Shown here: positions 36,729 to 46,404 of the stretch, piece by piece | How the letters are laid out: the number at the start of each line of letters is the position of its first letter | Position numbering within the stretch: position 1 is the first letter of the stretch | NCBI GenBank assembly: GCA_947175015.1 | Contig: CAMWLE010000002.1 | Coordinates: 29,129-93,128 of the forward strand | Direction: 5' to 3' | Length of the DNA: 64,000 bases | From: an uncultured bacterium | Lineage (GTDB): Bacteria > Bacillota > Clostridia > Lachnospirales > Lachnospiraceae | The notes under the pieces: generated by a model | What the model saw: only the letters and a program-made list of their open reading frames with translations | Databases searched by the model: none | What the model was told of the DNA's origin: nothing | Program-made: the position numbers and the translations under genes

Positions 36729-37608
36729 GTTGAATACAGAAAAGAAGAAAAAAATCAAGCACCTGGGGCGTCTGTCCCGTTCCCGCGGTGGTGACATCGC
36801 AATGATACTGTTTTTGACTGCTTTTACACTGTTGATGATGCTGCCTCTTATTTATGCGGTGAATATGTCTTTAAAACCATCCAGTGAGCTGTGGAAATTC
36901 CCGCCCAATATCCTGGTGGTGAATCCCACGGGGAAGAATTACAGAGATTTGTTCACTTTAATGTCGGACACCTGGGTTCCGATGGTTCGGTACATATTTA
37001 ATACATTGTTGATTACTGTTGTAGGTACTGTGGGACATATTATACTTGCCAGTATGGCAGCATATCCGTTGTCAAAGTATAAGTTTCCCGGCTCCAAGAC
37101 GATTTTCCTGATCATCAGGACTTCCCTGATGTTCAGCGGTGCGGTGCTGGCGATTCCCAATTATCTCATTATGAATGCACTGCATTTGATTGACAGTTAC
37201 ATGGCATTGATACTGCCGGCGTTCTCTTCCACACTTGGTCTGTATCTGATGAAACAGTTCATGGATCAGATGGTTCCCATATCACTGCTTGAGAGTGCGG
37301 ATTTGGATGGTGCTTCCGAGTGGATGAAATTCAGCAAGATTGTTATGCCGCTGGTCAAACCGGCTACGGCTACCCTGCTGATTCTGGAAACCCAGCGTCT
37401 TTGGACTACCGGTGCTACCCCTTATATCTATTCTGAGGAAAAGAAAACATTATCTTATGCGTTGAGCCAGATTAGTACCAGTGGTATCGCTCGTGCGGGT
37501 GTGGGGGCTGCCATACAGATTGTGATGTTGCTGGTACCTCTCTTGGTATTCATCGTCTCTCAATCCAATGTCATTGAGACAATGTCAACATCCGGTATAA
37601 AGGAGTGA
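36721..37608 (+). CDS. Sugar ABC importer permease, MalG-type (importer 1)
   Basis: 295 residues with six membrane segments; the EAA loop reads 'SLLESADLDGASEWMKFSKIVMPLVKP'. The start lies inside the end of the preceding permease gene. It forms the second half of the importer 1 channel. The following NHL-repeat gene begins 4 bases later. Confidence 0.93.
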   Translation: MNKLNTEKKKKIKHLGRLSRSRGGDIAMILFLTAFTLLMMLPLIYAVNMSLKPSSELWKFPPNILVVNPTGKNYRDLFTLMSDTWVPMVRYIFNTLLITVVGTVGHIILASMAAYPLSKYKFPGSKTIFLIIRTSLMFSGAVLAIPNYLIMNALHLIDSYMALILPAFSSTLGLYLMKQFMDQMVPISLLESADLDGASEWMKFSKIVMPLVKPATATLLILETQRLWTTGATPYIYSEEKKTLSYALSQISTSGIARAGVGAAIQIVMLLVPLLVFIVSQSNVIETMSTSGIKE

Positions 37609-37612
37609 GTAT

Positions 37613-39133
37613 ATGAAGTTAAGAAAATTAGGATTGGTATTGGGCTTGGCTGCGGCGCTTTTTGCGAGCAGTTGTCCGAAGGCGGAGGCATATTATACCG
37701 AATCATCATCCAATTCCACTTACATTTACGGCAAGTGGGGAGTTCCGTTAAAATCTCCGGATGCTTATGATTATTCCAGGACAGTGGATCTGCGCAGTGT
37801 GGGCGGTTATGATTTGGCCAATCTGATAGATATGTGTGTGACGGATGAGTATATCTACATTGTGGAGTCTTCCCTGGGGATTATCTTCCGCTTTGACCGG
37901 ACCATGAAATATGTGGATTGTCTGCAGGAGTTTACCATGCCTGACGGAAGCACCTCCACCTTGCTGAAGCCGGAAGGAATTTATGTTGCTCCGGATGGTA
38001 AGGTTTACATTGCGGATACGGGTAATTCCCGAGTACTGGTGTCCGACTGGAAGGGAGAAGTATCCCTTGAGCTTCTCAAGCCGGAGAATCTGGTAGGAAC
38101 CACGTTGAGTACTTTCCTGCCTATCAGGGTGGTGGCGGACAGTGCCGGTCGTATCAATGTAGTTGCCCGTAATATTAACTCAGGTATTATGCAGTTTACA
38201 AGTGAGGGGTATTTTACCGGTTATATTGGTGCGCCTTCTGTGTCAGTGGATGCTTTTACCAAGTTGCTCCGTATGTTCTATACGGATGCTCAGAGAGCGG
38301 CTATGACCACTTATGTGCCTACAGAGTACAATAATATTAAGATAGACGAGAATAATTTTATCTGGGGTACAATTTCCGCTTTGACGGAAAGTGACCTGGC
38401 CTCTACGATAGGAAGTCAGGATCTAAGCGGAGCGGTGACACCGATCAAGAAGTTGAATATGAAGGGGTCGGATGTACTGGTCAGACAGGGTGATTATGCT
38501 CCTGTAGGTGATTTGATGTGGTCCTCCGGGCCTTCCAGAATTGTGGATGTGGGGTTGGGGCCTAATAATATCTATTCTATGTTGGACAGTAACAGGGGGC
38601 GGATATTTACTTACAACACAAATGGTATCATGCTCTATACTTTCGGCGGTAAAGGTACTGCAAAAGGAGAGACCCAGACACCCATTGCCATTGACTATGT
38701 TGGGGATGACATTTTTGTGTTGGATTCCGGGCTGTGCTCTGTGGTCATATTTGAACCCACTGTTTATGGAAAGCTTCTGATTGATGCGGAGTGGTATTAT
38801 CAGGAGGGAGAATATGATATTGCCAATGAATGCTGGAGACAAGTGACGGAGTTAAATTCCAATTTTGCCTATCCATATGTGGGGTTGGGGGATGCGGAAT
38901 ACAATAACGGAAATTATGAAGAGGCCATGGCTTACTATCAATTTGCAGAAGACAGAACTTCTTATTCCAACGCAAAGGAGAGAATAAGAAAGGATACGAT
39001 GTCAGTGAATTTCCCGTATATCGTGGGGGCGGTGTTGTTGTTTGCAGTGTTATTTGTAGGCAAGGGAATTTATGTCAAGGTAAGAAGGTATGTCAAGGGT
39101 GAGCTTATGACCTATGGGAGGGATGAAGAATGA
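37613..39133 (+). CDS. Exported NHL-repeat/TPR protein linked to the sugar importers
   Basis: 506 residues. A signal peptide is clear (basic start, then LGLVLGLAAALFASSCPKAEA). Residues about 60-390 contain NHL/beta-propeller blades ('LLKPEGIYVAPDGKVYIADTGNSRVLV', 'TPIAIDYVGDDIFVLDSGLCSVVIF'). Residues about 395-455 look like TPR helices ('AEWYYQEGEYDIANECWRQV', 'NNGNYEEAMAYYQFAED'). A membrane segment near 463-483 and a basic tail anchor it. It would sit on the outer face of the membrane. Its role is unknown; its position between importer genes suggests a scaffold or sensor of the uptake complex. Confidence 0.75.
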   Translation: MKLRKLGLVLGLAAALFASSCPKAEAYYTESSSNSTYIYGKWGVPLKSPDAYDYSRTVDLRSVGGYDLANLIDMCVTDEYIYIVESSLGIIFRFDRTMKYVDCLQEFTMPDGSTSTLLKPEGIYVAPDGKVYIADTGNSRVLVSDWKGEVSLELLKPENLVGTTLSTFLPIRVVADSAGRINVVARNINSGIMQFTSEGYFTGYIGAPSVSVDAFTKLLRMFYTDAQRAAMTTYVPTEYNNIKIDENNFIWGTISALTESDLASTIGSQDLSGAVTPIKKLNMKGSDVLVRQGDYAPVGDLMWSSGPSRIVDVGLGPNNIYSMLDSNRGRIFTYNTNGIMLYTFGGKGTAKGETQTPIAIDYVGDDIFVLDSGLCSVVIFEPTVYGKLLIDAEWYYQEGEYDIANECWRQVTELNSNFAYPYVGLGDAEYNNGNYEEAMAYYQFAEDRTSYSNAKERIRKDTMSVNFPYIVGAVLLFAVLFVGKGIYVKVRRYVKGELMTYGRDEE

Positions 39134-39759
39134 AACAGACATGGAAGGAATTAAAGTATTCTCTGTATGTGACGGTTCATCCGTTCAAGGGGTTCTGGGA
39201 TATTAAGTATGAGAAGGAAGGGAGCCTGAAAACGGCGATGATCCTGTTGGCAGCTACCATCTTAGTGCAGATCATCAGCAATTTGAAGACAGGTTATCTC
39301 TTTGGCTGGGTAAGTGTTAATTACAATTTCCTGAGAACCGTGGCATCTTCGCTGTTCCTGTTTTTTTCCTGGTGTCTTGCCAACTGGTGTCTGACCTGTT
39401 TGAGCGATGGGAAAGGAACCTTTAAGGATATTATGATGTTTACAGCGTATTCTCTGGTACCATACATTATCTTGCAGTTTGTTATGGTAATTTTAAGTAA
39501 TATCTTTATCCTGCGTGAGCAGACTTTTTATGACATGCTGGGGACACTGTCTTTCGTGTGGGTGGCTTTTCTTCTGGTAACAGGGATGTTGACGACACAT
39601 CACTTCACTCTGACCAGGACGCTTGTAGTTTTGGCATTTACCATTGTGGGGATGATTGTTATCGCTTTATTGATTATACTGGTTTTTACCATGTTTCAGC
39701 AGGTGTTGGGATTTGTAGCAGCGGTGATCGATGAAGCAGTTCAGCGAGTGAGCTATTGA
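39130..39759 (+). CDS. YIP1 family membrane protein
   Basis: 209 residues with five membrane segments. 'TVHPFKGFWDIKYEKEGSLKTAMILL' and 'KGTFKDIMMFTAYSLVPYIILQ' are typical of bacterial Yip1-domain proteins. The ATG overlaps the preceding stop (ATGA), so translation is coupled with the NHL protein. Function in sugar uptake is not known. Confidence 0.85.
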   Translation: MKQTWKELKYSLYVTVHPFKGFWDIKYEKEGSLKTAMILLAATILVQIISNLKTGYLFGWVSVNYNFLRTVASSLFLFFSWCLANWCLTCLSDGKGTFKDIMMFTAYSLVPYIILQFVMVILSNIFILREQTFYDMLGTLSFVWVAFLLVTGMLTTHHFTLTRTLVVLAFTIVGMIVIALLIILVFTMFQQVLGFVAAVIDEAVQRVSY

Positions 39760-39777
39760 TGGAGGGCAAAGAGTAAG

Positions 39778-42414
39778 ATGAAATGGAAGAAATGTAAAGC
39801 AATGCTCTCCGTGGCATTGTGCCTGGGATTGGCAGGCTGCGGGCTGACGGATGTGGTAAACAATGAAATTCGTGCGGATTATGTAGTGAAGGATGGCGCG
39901 GTAATCTATCCGGATTCTTCCAATCAGGTCAAAAAGAGCAGCGAAGTGGAAGCGGTACTTGCGGATTTTGAACTTGCTTTGGAGAATGACTATCTGGAGC
40001 TGTATATCGGCAAAGAGTATGACATAGCCGTATATGAGAAAACGTCAGGAAAACTGACATTCTCCAATGCGGCATACCATGAGATGGACAGTGAAGCGCT
40101 GAACAGTCTCAGTGCGGAAGCAAAGCGAGTGATATGCAGCCAGGTGGCTGTGGAGTATTATACCAGCTCCCTGACGAAAATGAGTATGTCTTCCTATCCG
40201 GATGCGTACTCTACGGATAAGAACCAGGTCACTTGGGAAGTGGCGGACGATACGCTTAAGGTGACTTACGGTATTGGAACCAGCCTGGATGAATCGCCGT
40301 TGATTCAGGTGTTTACCAAGGAGACCTATGAAGGTTATCTGCAGCAGCTTCAGGATATGATGGATGCGGGTACGATCAGTATGATCACATATAGAAATCT
40401 GGCCAATAATTATACGGAATACACCTATGAAGCTATGAATGCTTCCGACCAGAAGAGATATAAGGAGATGTATCCGAAGATTGAAGAACTGGGAACGATT
40501 TATATTGTGAAGAACAGGCTGACAGCTAAGATCACCAATGATATTTTGGAAGTGTATACTTTGCTTGGCATTGATGAAGCTGTGAAGGCGGCGGAGAATG
40601 AGAAGTTAGGTGAGAACGCGGCGAATGTGAAACCGGCCTTTTTCCGTATTCCCATATGTTACCGGCTGTCCGGCGGTGATCTTCTGGTATCATTAGATCT
40701 GAAGGATATTGAGGTGGGAGATGGGTATTATCTGACCAAGGTGGAGCTGATGAAGTGCTTTGGAGCTTCTACGGAGAAAGAAGAGGGATATATTTTCTAT
40801 CCTGATGGCAGCGGCGCCATTATTGAGAATGATATTGAATCCAATTCCATGAATCGGGTGGTTGTGCCTTTCTATGGGGAAGACCAGGCGGTGATGCTCA
40901 CGGAGGGTACCAGTGAATCCATCAAAAGCACCTTCCCGATATTCGGTATTAAATCTGACGACCATGCGTTTTTGGCCATAGTGGAAAACGGAGCGGCGGT
41001 GGGTGGTATGACTGCTCAGGTACGAAGCTCCTATCTGAATTACAATATTGCATATCCTTATTTTGATTATAATATTGTGGATGATTTCGGCATTCAGGGA
41101 GTTGCGCTGGCATTCTATCAGAATGTGGCAGATGTGGATTGTACGATAAGATATCATTTCCTGAATGGAGAGGAAGCGGATTATAACGGTATGGCAAAGT
41201 ATTATCAGGAATATCTGGTCAATACGGGCAGTCTTACCAGACGGGAAGATAATGATACTTCCTGGGGATTGGATGTGGAGCTCATCGGTTCCATACAGAA
41301 GACCATTAATAATTTTGGCATTCCAATTGACAGTGATTATGCTGTCACTACGTTTGAACAGGCCGGAGAAATTATGGGGATTCTGCATGAGGACGGAATC
41401 ACGGATGTGGATGTGATTTATTCCGGTATGGCAAACGGCGGTATGGAGCAGAAGGCCCTGAGTCGTTTTGACATACAGAAAAAACTGGGTGGACTGAAGG
41501 GCTATCAGGCATTGGAAGCGAGTCTTGATTCTCAGGGGGATACACTGTATATGGGCCTTGATCCGGTGGGCATTTACGAAAGGGGCAATGGCATCAGAAA
41601 AACGGAGGATGTCAGTAAGTATTTGACCAAGAGTTCTGTCGTGGCAGGGGAAGAGAGTGTGATACCAGGCTTGGCAAGCGATTATTCCTCTGCTGACTGG
41701 CTGATTAATCCCCTGAGATATGACACGGTTATGACCAGCTTTATTGAAGCACATGCCAAGACAGGCTGCAAGAAGCTTTATTTGGAGTCTTTGGGAGCGT
41801 ATTTGAACGGCAATTACAGTGCAAAAGAGGGTGTGACCAGGCAGACGGCGCAAGTGTTGGTAACGCAGGTGTTGGAGAAACTTGTGAATGCGGGATATGA
41901 CTTGAAGCTTGATGTGGGGAATGATTATGTATTGAAGTATGCGGATTCTCTCGTAAATGTACCCACATCTTCCAGTCATCAGAGAATGGAGAGTTATAGT
42001 ATTCCTTTTGTAGGAATGGTTCTGAAGGGATATATACCTTTTACCTGCAAGAGCATTAACCAGTCGCCAAATGCGGTTACTGCTGTATTGAGAGCAGTGG
42101 AGAGCGGCGCCGGACTGAATTATCTTCTGATCTATGAGAACCAGTTAAATTTGATTGATACCAATTATGAAAGTCTTTTTTCCGTCAATTACAAGACGCA
42201 GATAGAACAGATTCTGGAGGATTACAGAAATCTGAATGAACAGATGGGACATTTGCAGAATGTAAGAATCGTGAACCATGAACATCTCACGGAGGATGTG
42301 AACTGTGTCACCTATGAGGATGGTACAAAGATTTATGTCAACTATGGCAAGGAAGCATATCAGACCTCTGAAGGCATTGTGGAGGCACTTGCCTGGCTGG
42401 TTGTAGGAAGGTAG
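39778..42414 (+). CDS. DUF5696-type surface lipoprotein
   Basis: 878 residues. A lipoprotein signal ends in 'LGLAGC' with the lipidated Cys at residue 21. The rest is one large extracellular protein with features seen in DUF5696 proteins of Firmicutes sugar loci ('EEGYIFYPDGSGAIIEND', 'AFLAIVENGAAVGGMTAQV', 'ESLGAYLNGNYSAKEGVTRQTAQVLVTQVLEKL'). The C-terminal half resembles a TIM-barrel-type glycosidase fold in its spacing of strands, but no catalytic pair was identified. It sits between the YIP1 gene and the importer 2 permeases, so it probably helps bind or trim pectic glycans at the surface. Confidence 0.75.
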   Translation: MKWKKCKAMLSVALCLGLAGCGLTDVVNNEIRADYVVKDGAVIYPDSSNQVKKSSEVEAVLADFELALENDYLELYIGKEYDIAVYEKTSGKLTFSNAAYHEMDSEALNSLSAEAKRVICSQVAVEYYTSSLTKMSMSSYPDAYSTDKNQVTWEVADDTLKVTYGIGTSLDESPLIQVFTKETYEGYLQQLQDMMDAGTISMITYRNLANNYTEYTYEAMNASDQKRYKEMYPKIEELGTIYIVKNRLTAKITNDILEVYTLLGIDEAVKAAENEKLGENAANVKPAFFRIPICYRLSGGDLLVSLDLKDIEVGDGYYLTKVELMKCFGASTEKEEGYIFYPDGSGAIIENDIESNSMNRVVVPFYGEDQAVMLTEGTSESIKSTFPIFGIKSDDHAFLAIVENGAAVGGMTAQVRSSYLNYNIAYPYFDYNIVDDFGIQGVALAFYQNVADVDCTIRYHFLNGEEADYNGMAKYYQEYLVNTGSLTRREDNDTSWGLDVELIGSIQKTINNFGIPIDSDYAVTTFEQAGEIMGILHEDGITDVDVIYSGMANGGMEQKALSRFDIQKKLGGLKGYQALEASLDSQGDTLYMGLDPVGIYERGNGIRKTEDVSKYLTKSSVVAGEESVIPGLASDYSSADWLINPLRYDTVMTSFIEAHAKTGCKKLYLESLGAYLNGNYSAKEGVTRQTAQVLVTQVLEKLVNAGYDLKLDVGNDYVLKYADSLVNVPTSSSHQRMESYSIPFVGMVLKGYIPFTCKSINQSPNAVTAVLRAVESGAGLNYLLIYENQLNLIDTNYESLFSVNYKTQIEQILEDYRNLNEQMGHLQNVRIVNHEHLTEDVNCVTYEDGTKIYVNYGKEAYQTSEGIVEALAWLVVGR

Positions 42415-42425
42415 GTAGTGCGGTT

Positions 42426-43373
42426 ATGGTAAAACAAAATAAGAAAGAGAAGTCTAACCCAAAGAGGGGCATGATACTCTCGGAGAAGAAGAATATGGCA
42501 GGCTATTTCTTTGCAATGCCTGTAATCATCGGTTTGGTATTCATCTTCCTGCCGGCACTGGTTCAGTCCCTAATGTATGCGTTCTGTGATGTGAAGATAG
42601 ACTTTGGCAATATACAGTCAAAATGGATAGGAATCAGGAATTTCTATGACGCATTTTTGACAGATTCGGATTTTATCGTTTTGTTTGGAAATGCCATCCA
42701 GGGTATGTTTTTTGATTCCGCAGTCATTATTTTGTTCAGCTTTTTCATGTCAAATGTGCTGAACCAGAAATTTGCCGGAAGAGGTATCTGCCGTGTGATT
42801 TTCTTCTTGCCGGTGGTTCTGTCCATGGGCATTGTGGCAGATATGGAAGATGCCAATGCCATGTTTAACGCCATGAGTGCAATGGAGGAAAGTGCATCCA
42901 CAAGCGCCTTTGACCAGTTGGGGATGTCGGCCATATTCAGCATCACCAGATTAATGGATCTTATGGGGCTGCCTATGACAATGACCAACATCATCGGCAG
43001 TGTCTTGAGCAATATGTATGGGATTCTGAACGCATCCGGGGTACAGATATTAATCTTCCTCAGCGCGCTGCAGTCCATCAGTCCGTCCGTATTTGAGGCT
43101 GCCAAAATGGAGGGCGCTACCAAATGGGAAGAATTCTGGAAGATTACTTTTCCTATGTTGACCCCATCCTTGTTGGTGTGCGTGGTCTACACGGTTATCT
43201 CTACATTTACCAATCCTACCTATGGTGTGATGGATTATGTGGAGTCACAGGCGTTTAGTAGCGGTAAACTAGGTTATGCTTCTGCAGTGTCATGGATTTA
43301 TTTCGTGACGGTAATCGTTGTATTGGGCATAGCTGCCGGAATTATATCGAAGAGGGTGACGTATCTTGACTAA
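42426..43373 (+). CDS. Sugar ABC importer permease, MalF-type (importer 2)
   Basis: 315 residues with six membrane segments; EAA loop 'SVFEAAKMEGATKWEEFWKITFPMLTPS'. A long periplasm-side loop (about 140-190) separates helices 3 and 4. It follows the lipoprotein gene by 11 bases and overlaps the next permease by 8 bases. Confidence 0.93.
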   Translation: MVKQNKKEKSNPKRGMILSEKKNMAGYFFAMPVIIGLVFIFLPALVQSLMYAFCDVKIDFGNIQSKWIGIRNFYDAFLTDSDFIVLFGNAIQGMFFDSAVIILFSFFMSNVLNQKFAGRGICRVIFFLPVVLSMGIVADMEDANAMFNAMSAMEESASTSAFDQLGMSAIFSITRLMDLMGLPMTMTNIIGSVLSNMYGILNASGVQILIFLSALQSISPSVFEAAKMEGATKWEEFWKITFPMLTPSLLVCVVYTVISTFTNPTYGVMDYVESQAFSSGKLGYASAVSWIYFVTVIVVLGIAAGIISKRVTYLD

Positions 43374-44280
43374 TGCGAAGAAAAAATTCAATATGAAAAG
43401 ATGGTTTTTAAAATGGTTTTCTTTGAGTGGGATTATGAGTATTGGCTGGAAAATTATCCGTACCATTATATTGGTGGGATGTTGTTACACCATTTTGTAT
43501 CCGTTCCTGCTCAAGATGATAGATGCTTTTAAGAGCTTTGAAGATTATCTTGATCCGGCCGTAAGATATATTCCGAAATATTTTACCTGGAACAATATAA
43601 AACAGGTGTTGATTCAATTGCAGTATGGAAAATCATTCCCGATTACCTTTTTCTATTCTGTATTGATTGCGGTGATTCAGGTGTTTATCTGCGGACTGGC
43701 AGGATATGGTTTTGGGCGTTTTAAGTTCCGGGGCAATGGGTTATTGTTTGGCCTGGTTATCATGGAGTTGCTGGTGCCGCCTCAGACGATTATGATCCCA
43801 TTGTATATCAGATTCCGTTTCTTCTATGGAAATCTGAATCTGATCAATACCTATGCTCCTATTATCATTCTTGCGTTGACAGGTTTGGGAATCAGAAATG
43901 GATTATATATTTTCATGTTCCGTCAAACCTTTAAGAATATGCCGAAGGAATTGGAGGAAGCGGCGATTATTGACGGCTGTAATGCTTTCCAGACCTTTTA
44001 CAAGGTGATGCTGCCCAATGCTTTCTCTATGATAGTAACTGTCTTCCTGATTGGTTTTGCGTGGCAGTGGACGGATACTACATATACACAGTTGTTCCAG
44101 AGGTCAACCAATCTGCTTGCCAATATGACCAGCTATGTGGATGGCGGTGAAGAGGCAATTATGGTATTGCAGTATAACAATACGGCGGCAGTTCTCTGTG
44201 TATTGCCTGTCATGCTGGTGTATTTGATTGGACAGAGATTCTTTATCCAGGGTGTTGCAAGAGCAGGTATTACCGGATAG
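43366..44280 (+). CDS. Sugar ABC importer permease, MalG-type (importer 2)
   Basis: 304 residues with six membrane segments; EAA loop 'KELEEAAIIDGCNAFQTFYKVMLPNAFS'. It completes the channel of the second importer. The matching binding protein gene follows after about 130 bases. No ATPase gene is present. Confidence 0.93.
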   Translation: MTNAKKKFNMKRWFLKWFSLSGIMSIGWKIIRTIILVGCCYTILYPFLLKMIDAFKSFEDYLDPAVRYIPKYFTWNNIKQVLIQLQYGKSFPITFFYSVLIAVIQVFICGLAGYGFGRFKFRGNGLLFGLVIMELLVPPQTIMIPLYIRFRFFYGNLNLINTYAPIIILALTGLGIRNGLYIFMFRQTFKNMPKELEEAAIIDGCNAFQTFYKVMLPNAFSMIVTVFLIGFAWQWTDTTYTQLFQRSTNLLANMTSYVDGGEEAIMVLQYNNTAAVLCVLPVMLVYLIGQRFFIQGVARAGITG

Positions 44281-44413
44281 GATGAAAATGGAAAGCTGCA
44301 TGATTTCATTACTTTTGATAAGATGTGGGTTGTCAAAGGGAGAAGAATTGAGAAAGAGACGCCCATGTTTTATATAGTAAACAATAAACATTTAAGAAAG
44401 GAGTATGAAAAAA

Positions 44414-46015
44414 ATGAAAAGAAAAGCGTTATCAGTAGTGCTGGCAGCAGCTATGACATTGTCAATGGCTGCCTGTGGTAACAATGAGACCGGAAACGGC
44501 GGGAACAGCGGGAGTGGAGACAGCACCCCTACTTCCGCATCGTCCGGTGAAAATGGGGGGGGTGATTCGGTTACAGCAACGCCTGAACCTACGGAAGATC
44601 CCAGAAGCGAGGGGGAGAAGCTGGCAGATCAGTACAATGGTTTCATAGAGACGCCCATGGATCTGAATGGCCGTACCATTAAGATTGCATGTTCTGTTGG
44701 AACCAGGTACAATTATGCAAAAGATGCCAATGGCAATGATGATCCCGATAATACCAATGAAGCAACCATTGAGATCGTTAAGATTCTGGAGCAGATTGAA
44801 GAGGACTATAACTGCAAGTTTGAAATTATTCCCAGTATGAAGGGGAAAGACATTGTACAGAACTTGTACATGGGCATGACATCCGGTGTGGCTTATTGTG
44901 ATATCCTGGACGAAGGTGTATCTGATACTTATCTGGATCAAATTATGGATATGGGTATGGTAATGGATCTGGCAGATCCTCAGATTGCCGATATTATTAA
45001 ACTGGATACCAATCCATGGACAGCACAATCCGATTATGGTGTATTCCAGGGAAAGCAGTATGCTGTGAACTTTGTTACAAGCAACAGTTCCAACGTTCTG
45101 CGTAATGCACTCTTATTTAACAAGGATTTGGCAGAGCAATTTGGCTTGGGTGATCTGTATAGCATGGTAAAAGAAGGCACATGGACCTGGGCGAAATTTG
45201 AGGAACTGTGTGAAACCATTATGAAGCAGTCTGACGGCAGTGTTGTTCCGGCAGGATATGGTAAGGAAAATCTGCTGTTCCCCATGACTGTGTTCTCTAA
45301 TGGCGGTACTATCGCTAACCTGGAAAATGGTAAGCATGTGTATACCGGAACGGATGAGAAGACTTTGCAGGCAGGGCAGTGGATTTATGACCTGCGTGAG
45401 AAAGGCTATTTGGCGCCTAACTGGTCCGAGAAGGTTGATGATGGCAACGGCGGAACCAAGAGCGTATTGGTAGAAGGTGGTATTGATGTGGCTGGTTTTG
45501 CGGCAGGTCATTGTGTATTCTATTTCGACTTCTATGGAGATCTGCAGAAGTTGACACAGGGTACTCAGGAAACGGCATACAGCTTTGGATTGCTGCCTCA
45601 TCCCCTTGGGCCCTACTACTCTGATCAGGGTGCTGATGTCTGCAAAGAGAACTATCACGGTGTTACCTACTCTGCCGATATGAAGATGATTGCAGCAGGT
45701 GTGGAGAAACCGGAAGAGGTTGCGGCAGTTTTGGTAGCAATTGCAAATCGTACCAGTAAGCCGGCTGAAAAGGTATTAGAGGTAGAGATGAAAGATACGC
45801 TGGGTGATGAGGAATCCGGTGAAATGCTGATGATCATGTATAATGACATGAGATCTGATTATTCCAGAATGTTCACCGGTCATAAAATCGGCAGTGTATC
45901 TAACTGGATACTGAAGTTAGAGAAGACTCCTATGCAGGCTTTTGAAGAGATTGCGTCCGAGACACAATTGCTCTATGATGGTACTGAAACACATTACAAG
46001 GTTACCTTTGAATAA
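44414..46015 (+). CDS. Sugar-binding lipoprotein of ABC importer 2
   Basis: 533 residues from the ATG at 44414; the in-frame ATG at 44405 is only one base from the AAAGGAG site and unlikely. The lipoprotein signal ends at Cys21 (LSMAACGN), followed by a Gly/Ser/Thr/Pro-rich linker. The binding domain carries 'GRTIKIACSVGTRYNYA', 'GLGDLYSMVKEGTWTWAKFEELCETIMKQ' and 'WIYDLREKGYLAPNW', typical of extracellular solute-binding proteins for larger oligosaccharides. A terminator follows at 46031. Confidence 0.9.
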   Translation: MKRKALSVVLAAAMTLSMAACGNNETGNGGNSGSGDSTPTSASSGENGGGDSVTATPEPTEDPRSEGEKLADQYNGFIETPMDLNGRTIKIACSVGTRYNYAKDANGNDDPDNTNEATIEIVKILEQIEEDYNCKFEIIPSMKGKDIVQNLYMGMTSGVAYCDILDEGVSDTYLDQIMDMGMVMDLADPQIADIIKLDTNPWTAQSDYGVFQGKQYAVNFVTSNSSNVLRNALLFNKDLAEQFGLGDLYSMVKEGTWTWAKFEELCETIMKQSDGSVVPAGYGKENLLFPMTVFSNGGTIANLENGKHVYTGTDEKTLQAGQWIYDLREKGYLAPNWSEKVDDGNGGTKSVLVEGGIDVAGFAAGHCVFYFDFYGDLQKLTQGTQETAYSFGLLPHPLGPYYSDQGADVCKENYHGVTYSADMKMIAAGVEKPEEVAAVLVAIANRTSKPAEKVLEVEMKDTLGDEESGEMLMIMYNDMRSDYSRMFTGHKIGSVSNWILKLEKTPMQAFEEIASETQLLYDGTETHYKVTFE

Positions 46016-46030
46016 TCTGATTGTGATGAG

Positions 46031-46060
46031 GCTCTCCCTGTGTATGCAGGGGGAGCTTTT
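46031..46060 (+). terminator. Terminator of the importer operon
   Basis: GCTCTCCCTG (46031-46040) pairs with CAGGGGGAGC (46047-46056) through ten pairs including one G-U, with a 6-base loop and four T residues after it. Confidence 0.8.
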
Positions 46061-46167
46061 ATGGTATGACTGGCATTGAACCGAACCTTGGAGGAAAATC
46101 CCCAAGGGCGTAGCTGCCGATAAATTTCATAGTTACTTGCGGGGGCTGCATCGTCAGTGGGGACAAG

Positions 46168-46326
46168 ATGATACTGGACGAAATTGTATTATCCTGTTTC
46201 GTAGGATTGATTTCTATTGTTGAAGTCGGTATAATAAGTATAGGTAATGTTACGGTTTACTCGTCGCTGCCGCGAGGTGTTTTCATACGCTTTTTGCATG
46301 AAAATCCTGAGGCCGAGATTGCTTAA
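46168..46326 (+). CDS. Possible small membrane protein
   Basis: 52 codons, ATG start with GGGGA five bases upstream and a TAA stop. The product begins with a membrane-like segment (about residues 6-26, VLSCFVGLISIVEVGIISIG in part) and ends in a polar tail (RFLHENPEAEIA). No family recognised. The composition looks more protein-like than random sequence, but it is short and may not be translated. Confidence 0.25.
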   Translation: MILDEIVLSCFVGLISIVEVGIISIGNVTVYSSLPRGVFIRFLHENPEAEIA

Positions 46327-46404
46327 GTGAATAGCATTGTGGGTGAACAGTAGCTGGATACTGGCTGACAAAGTCAGAGTGCCGGAAAGGATGGGTAAGA
46401 AGAT

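Larger units (their letters stand above)
46016..46404. other. Intergenic region between importer 2 and the esterase gene
   Basis: About 390 bases with the importer terminator (46031-46060), a possible 52-codon gene (46168-46326), and an inverted repeat TTTTCAT / ATGAAAA around 46278-46302. It separates the transport operon from the enzyme genes. Confidence 0.4.
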
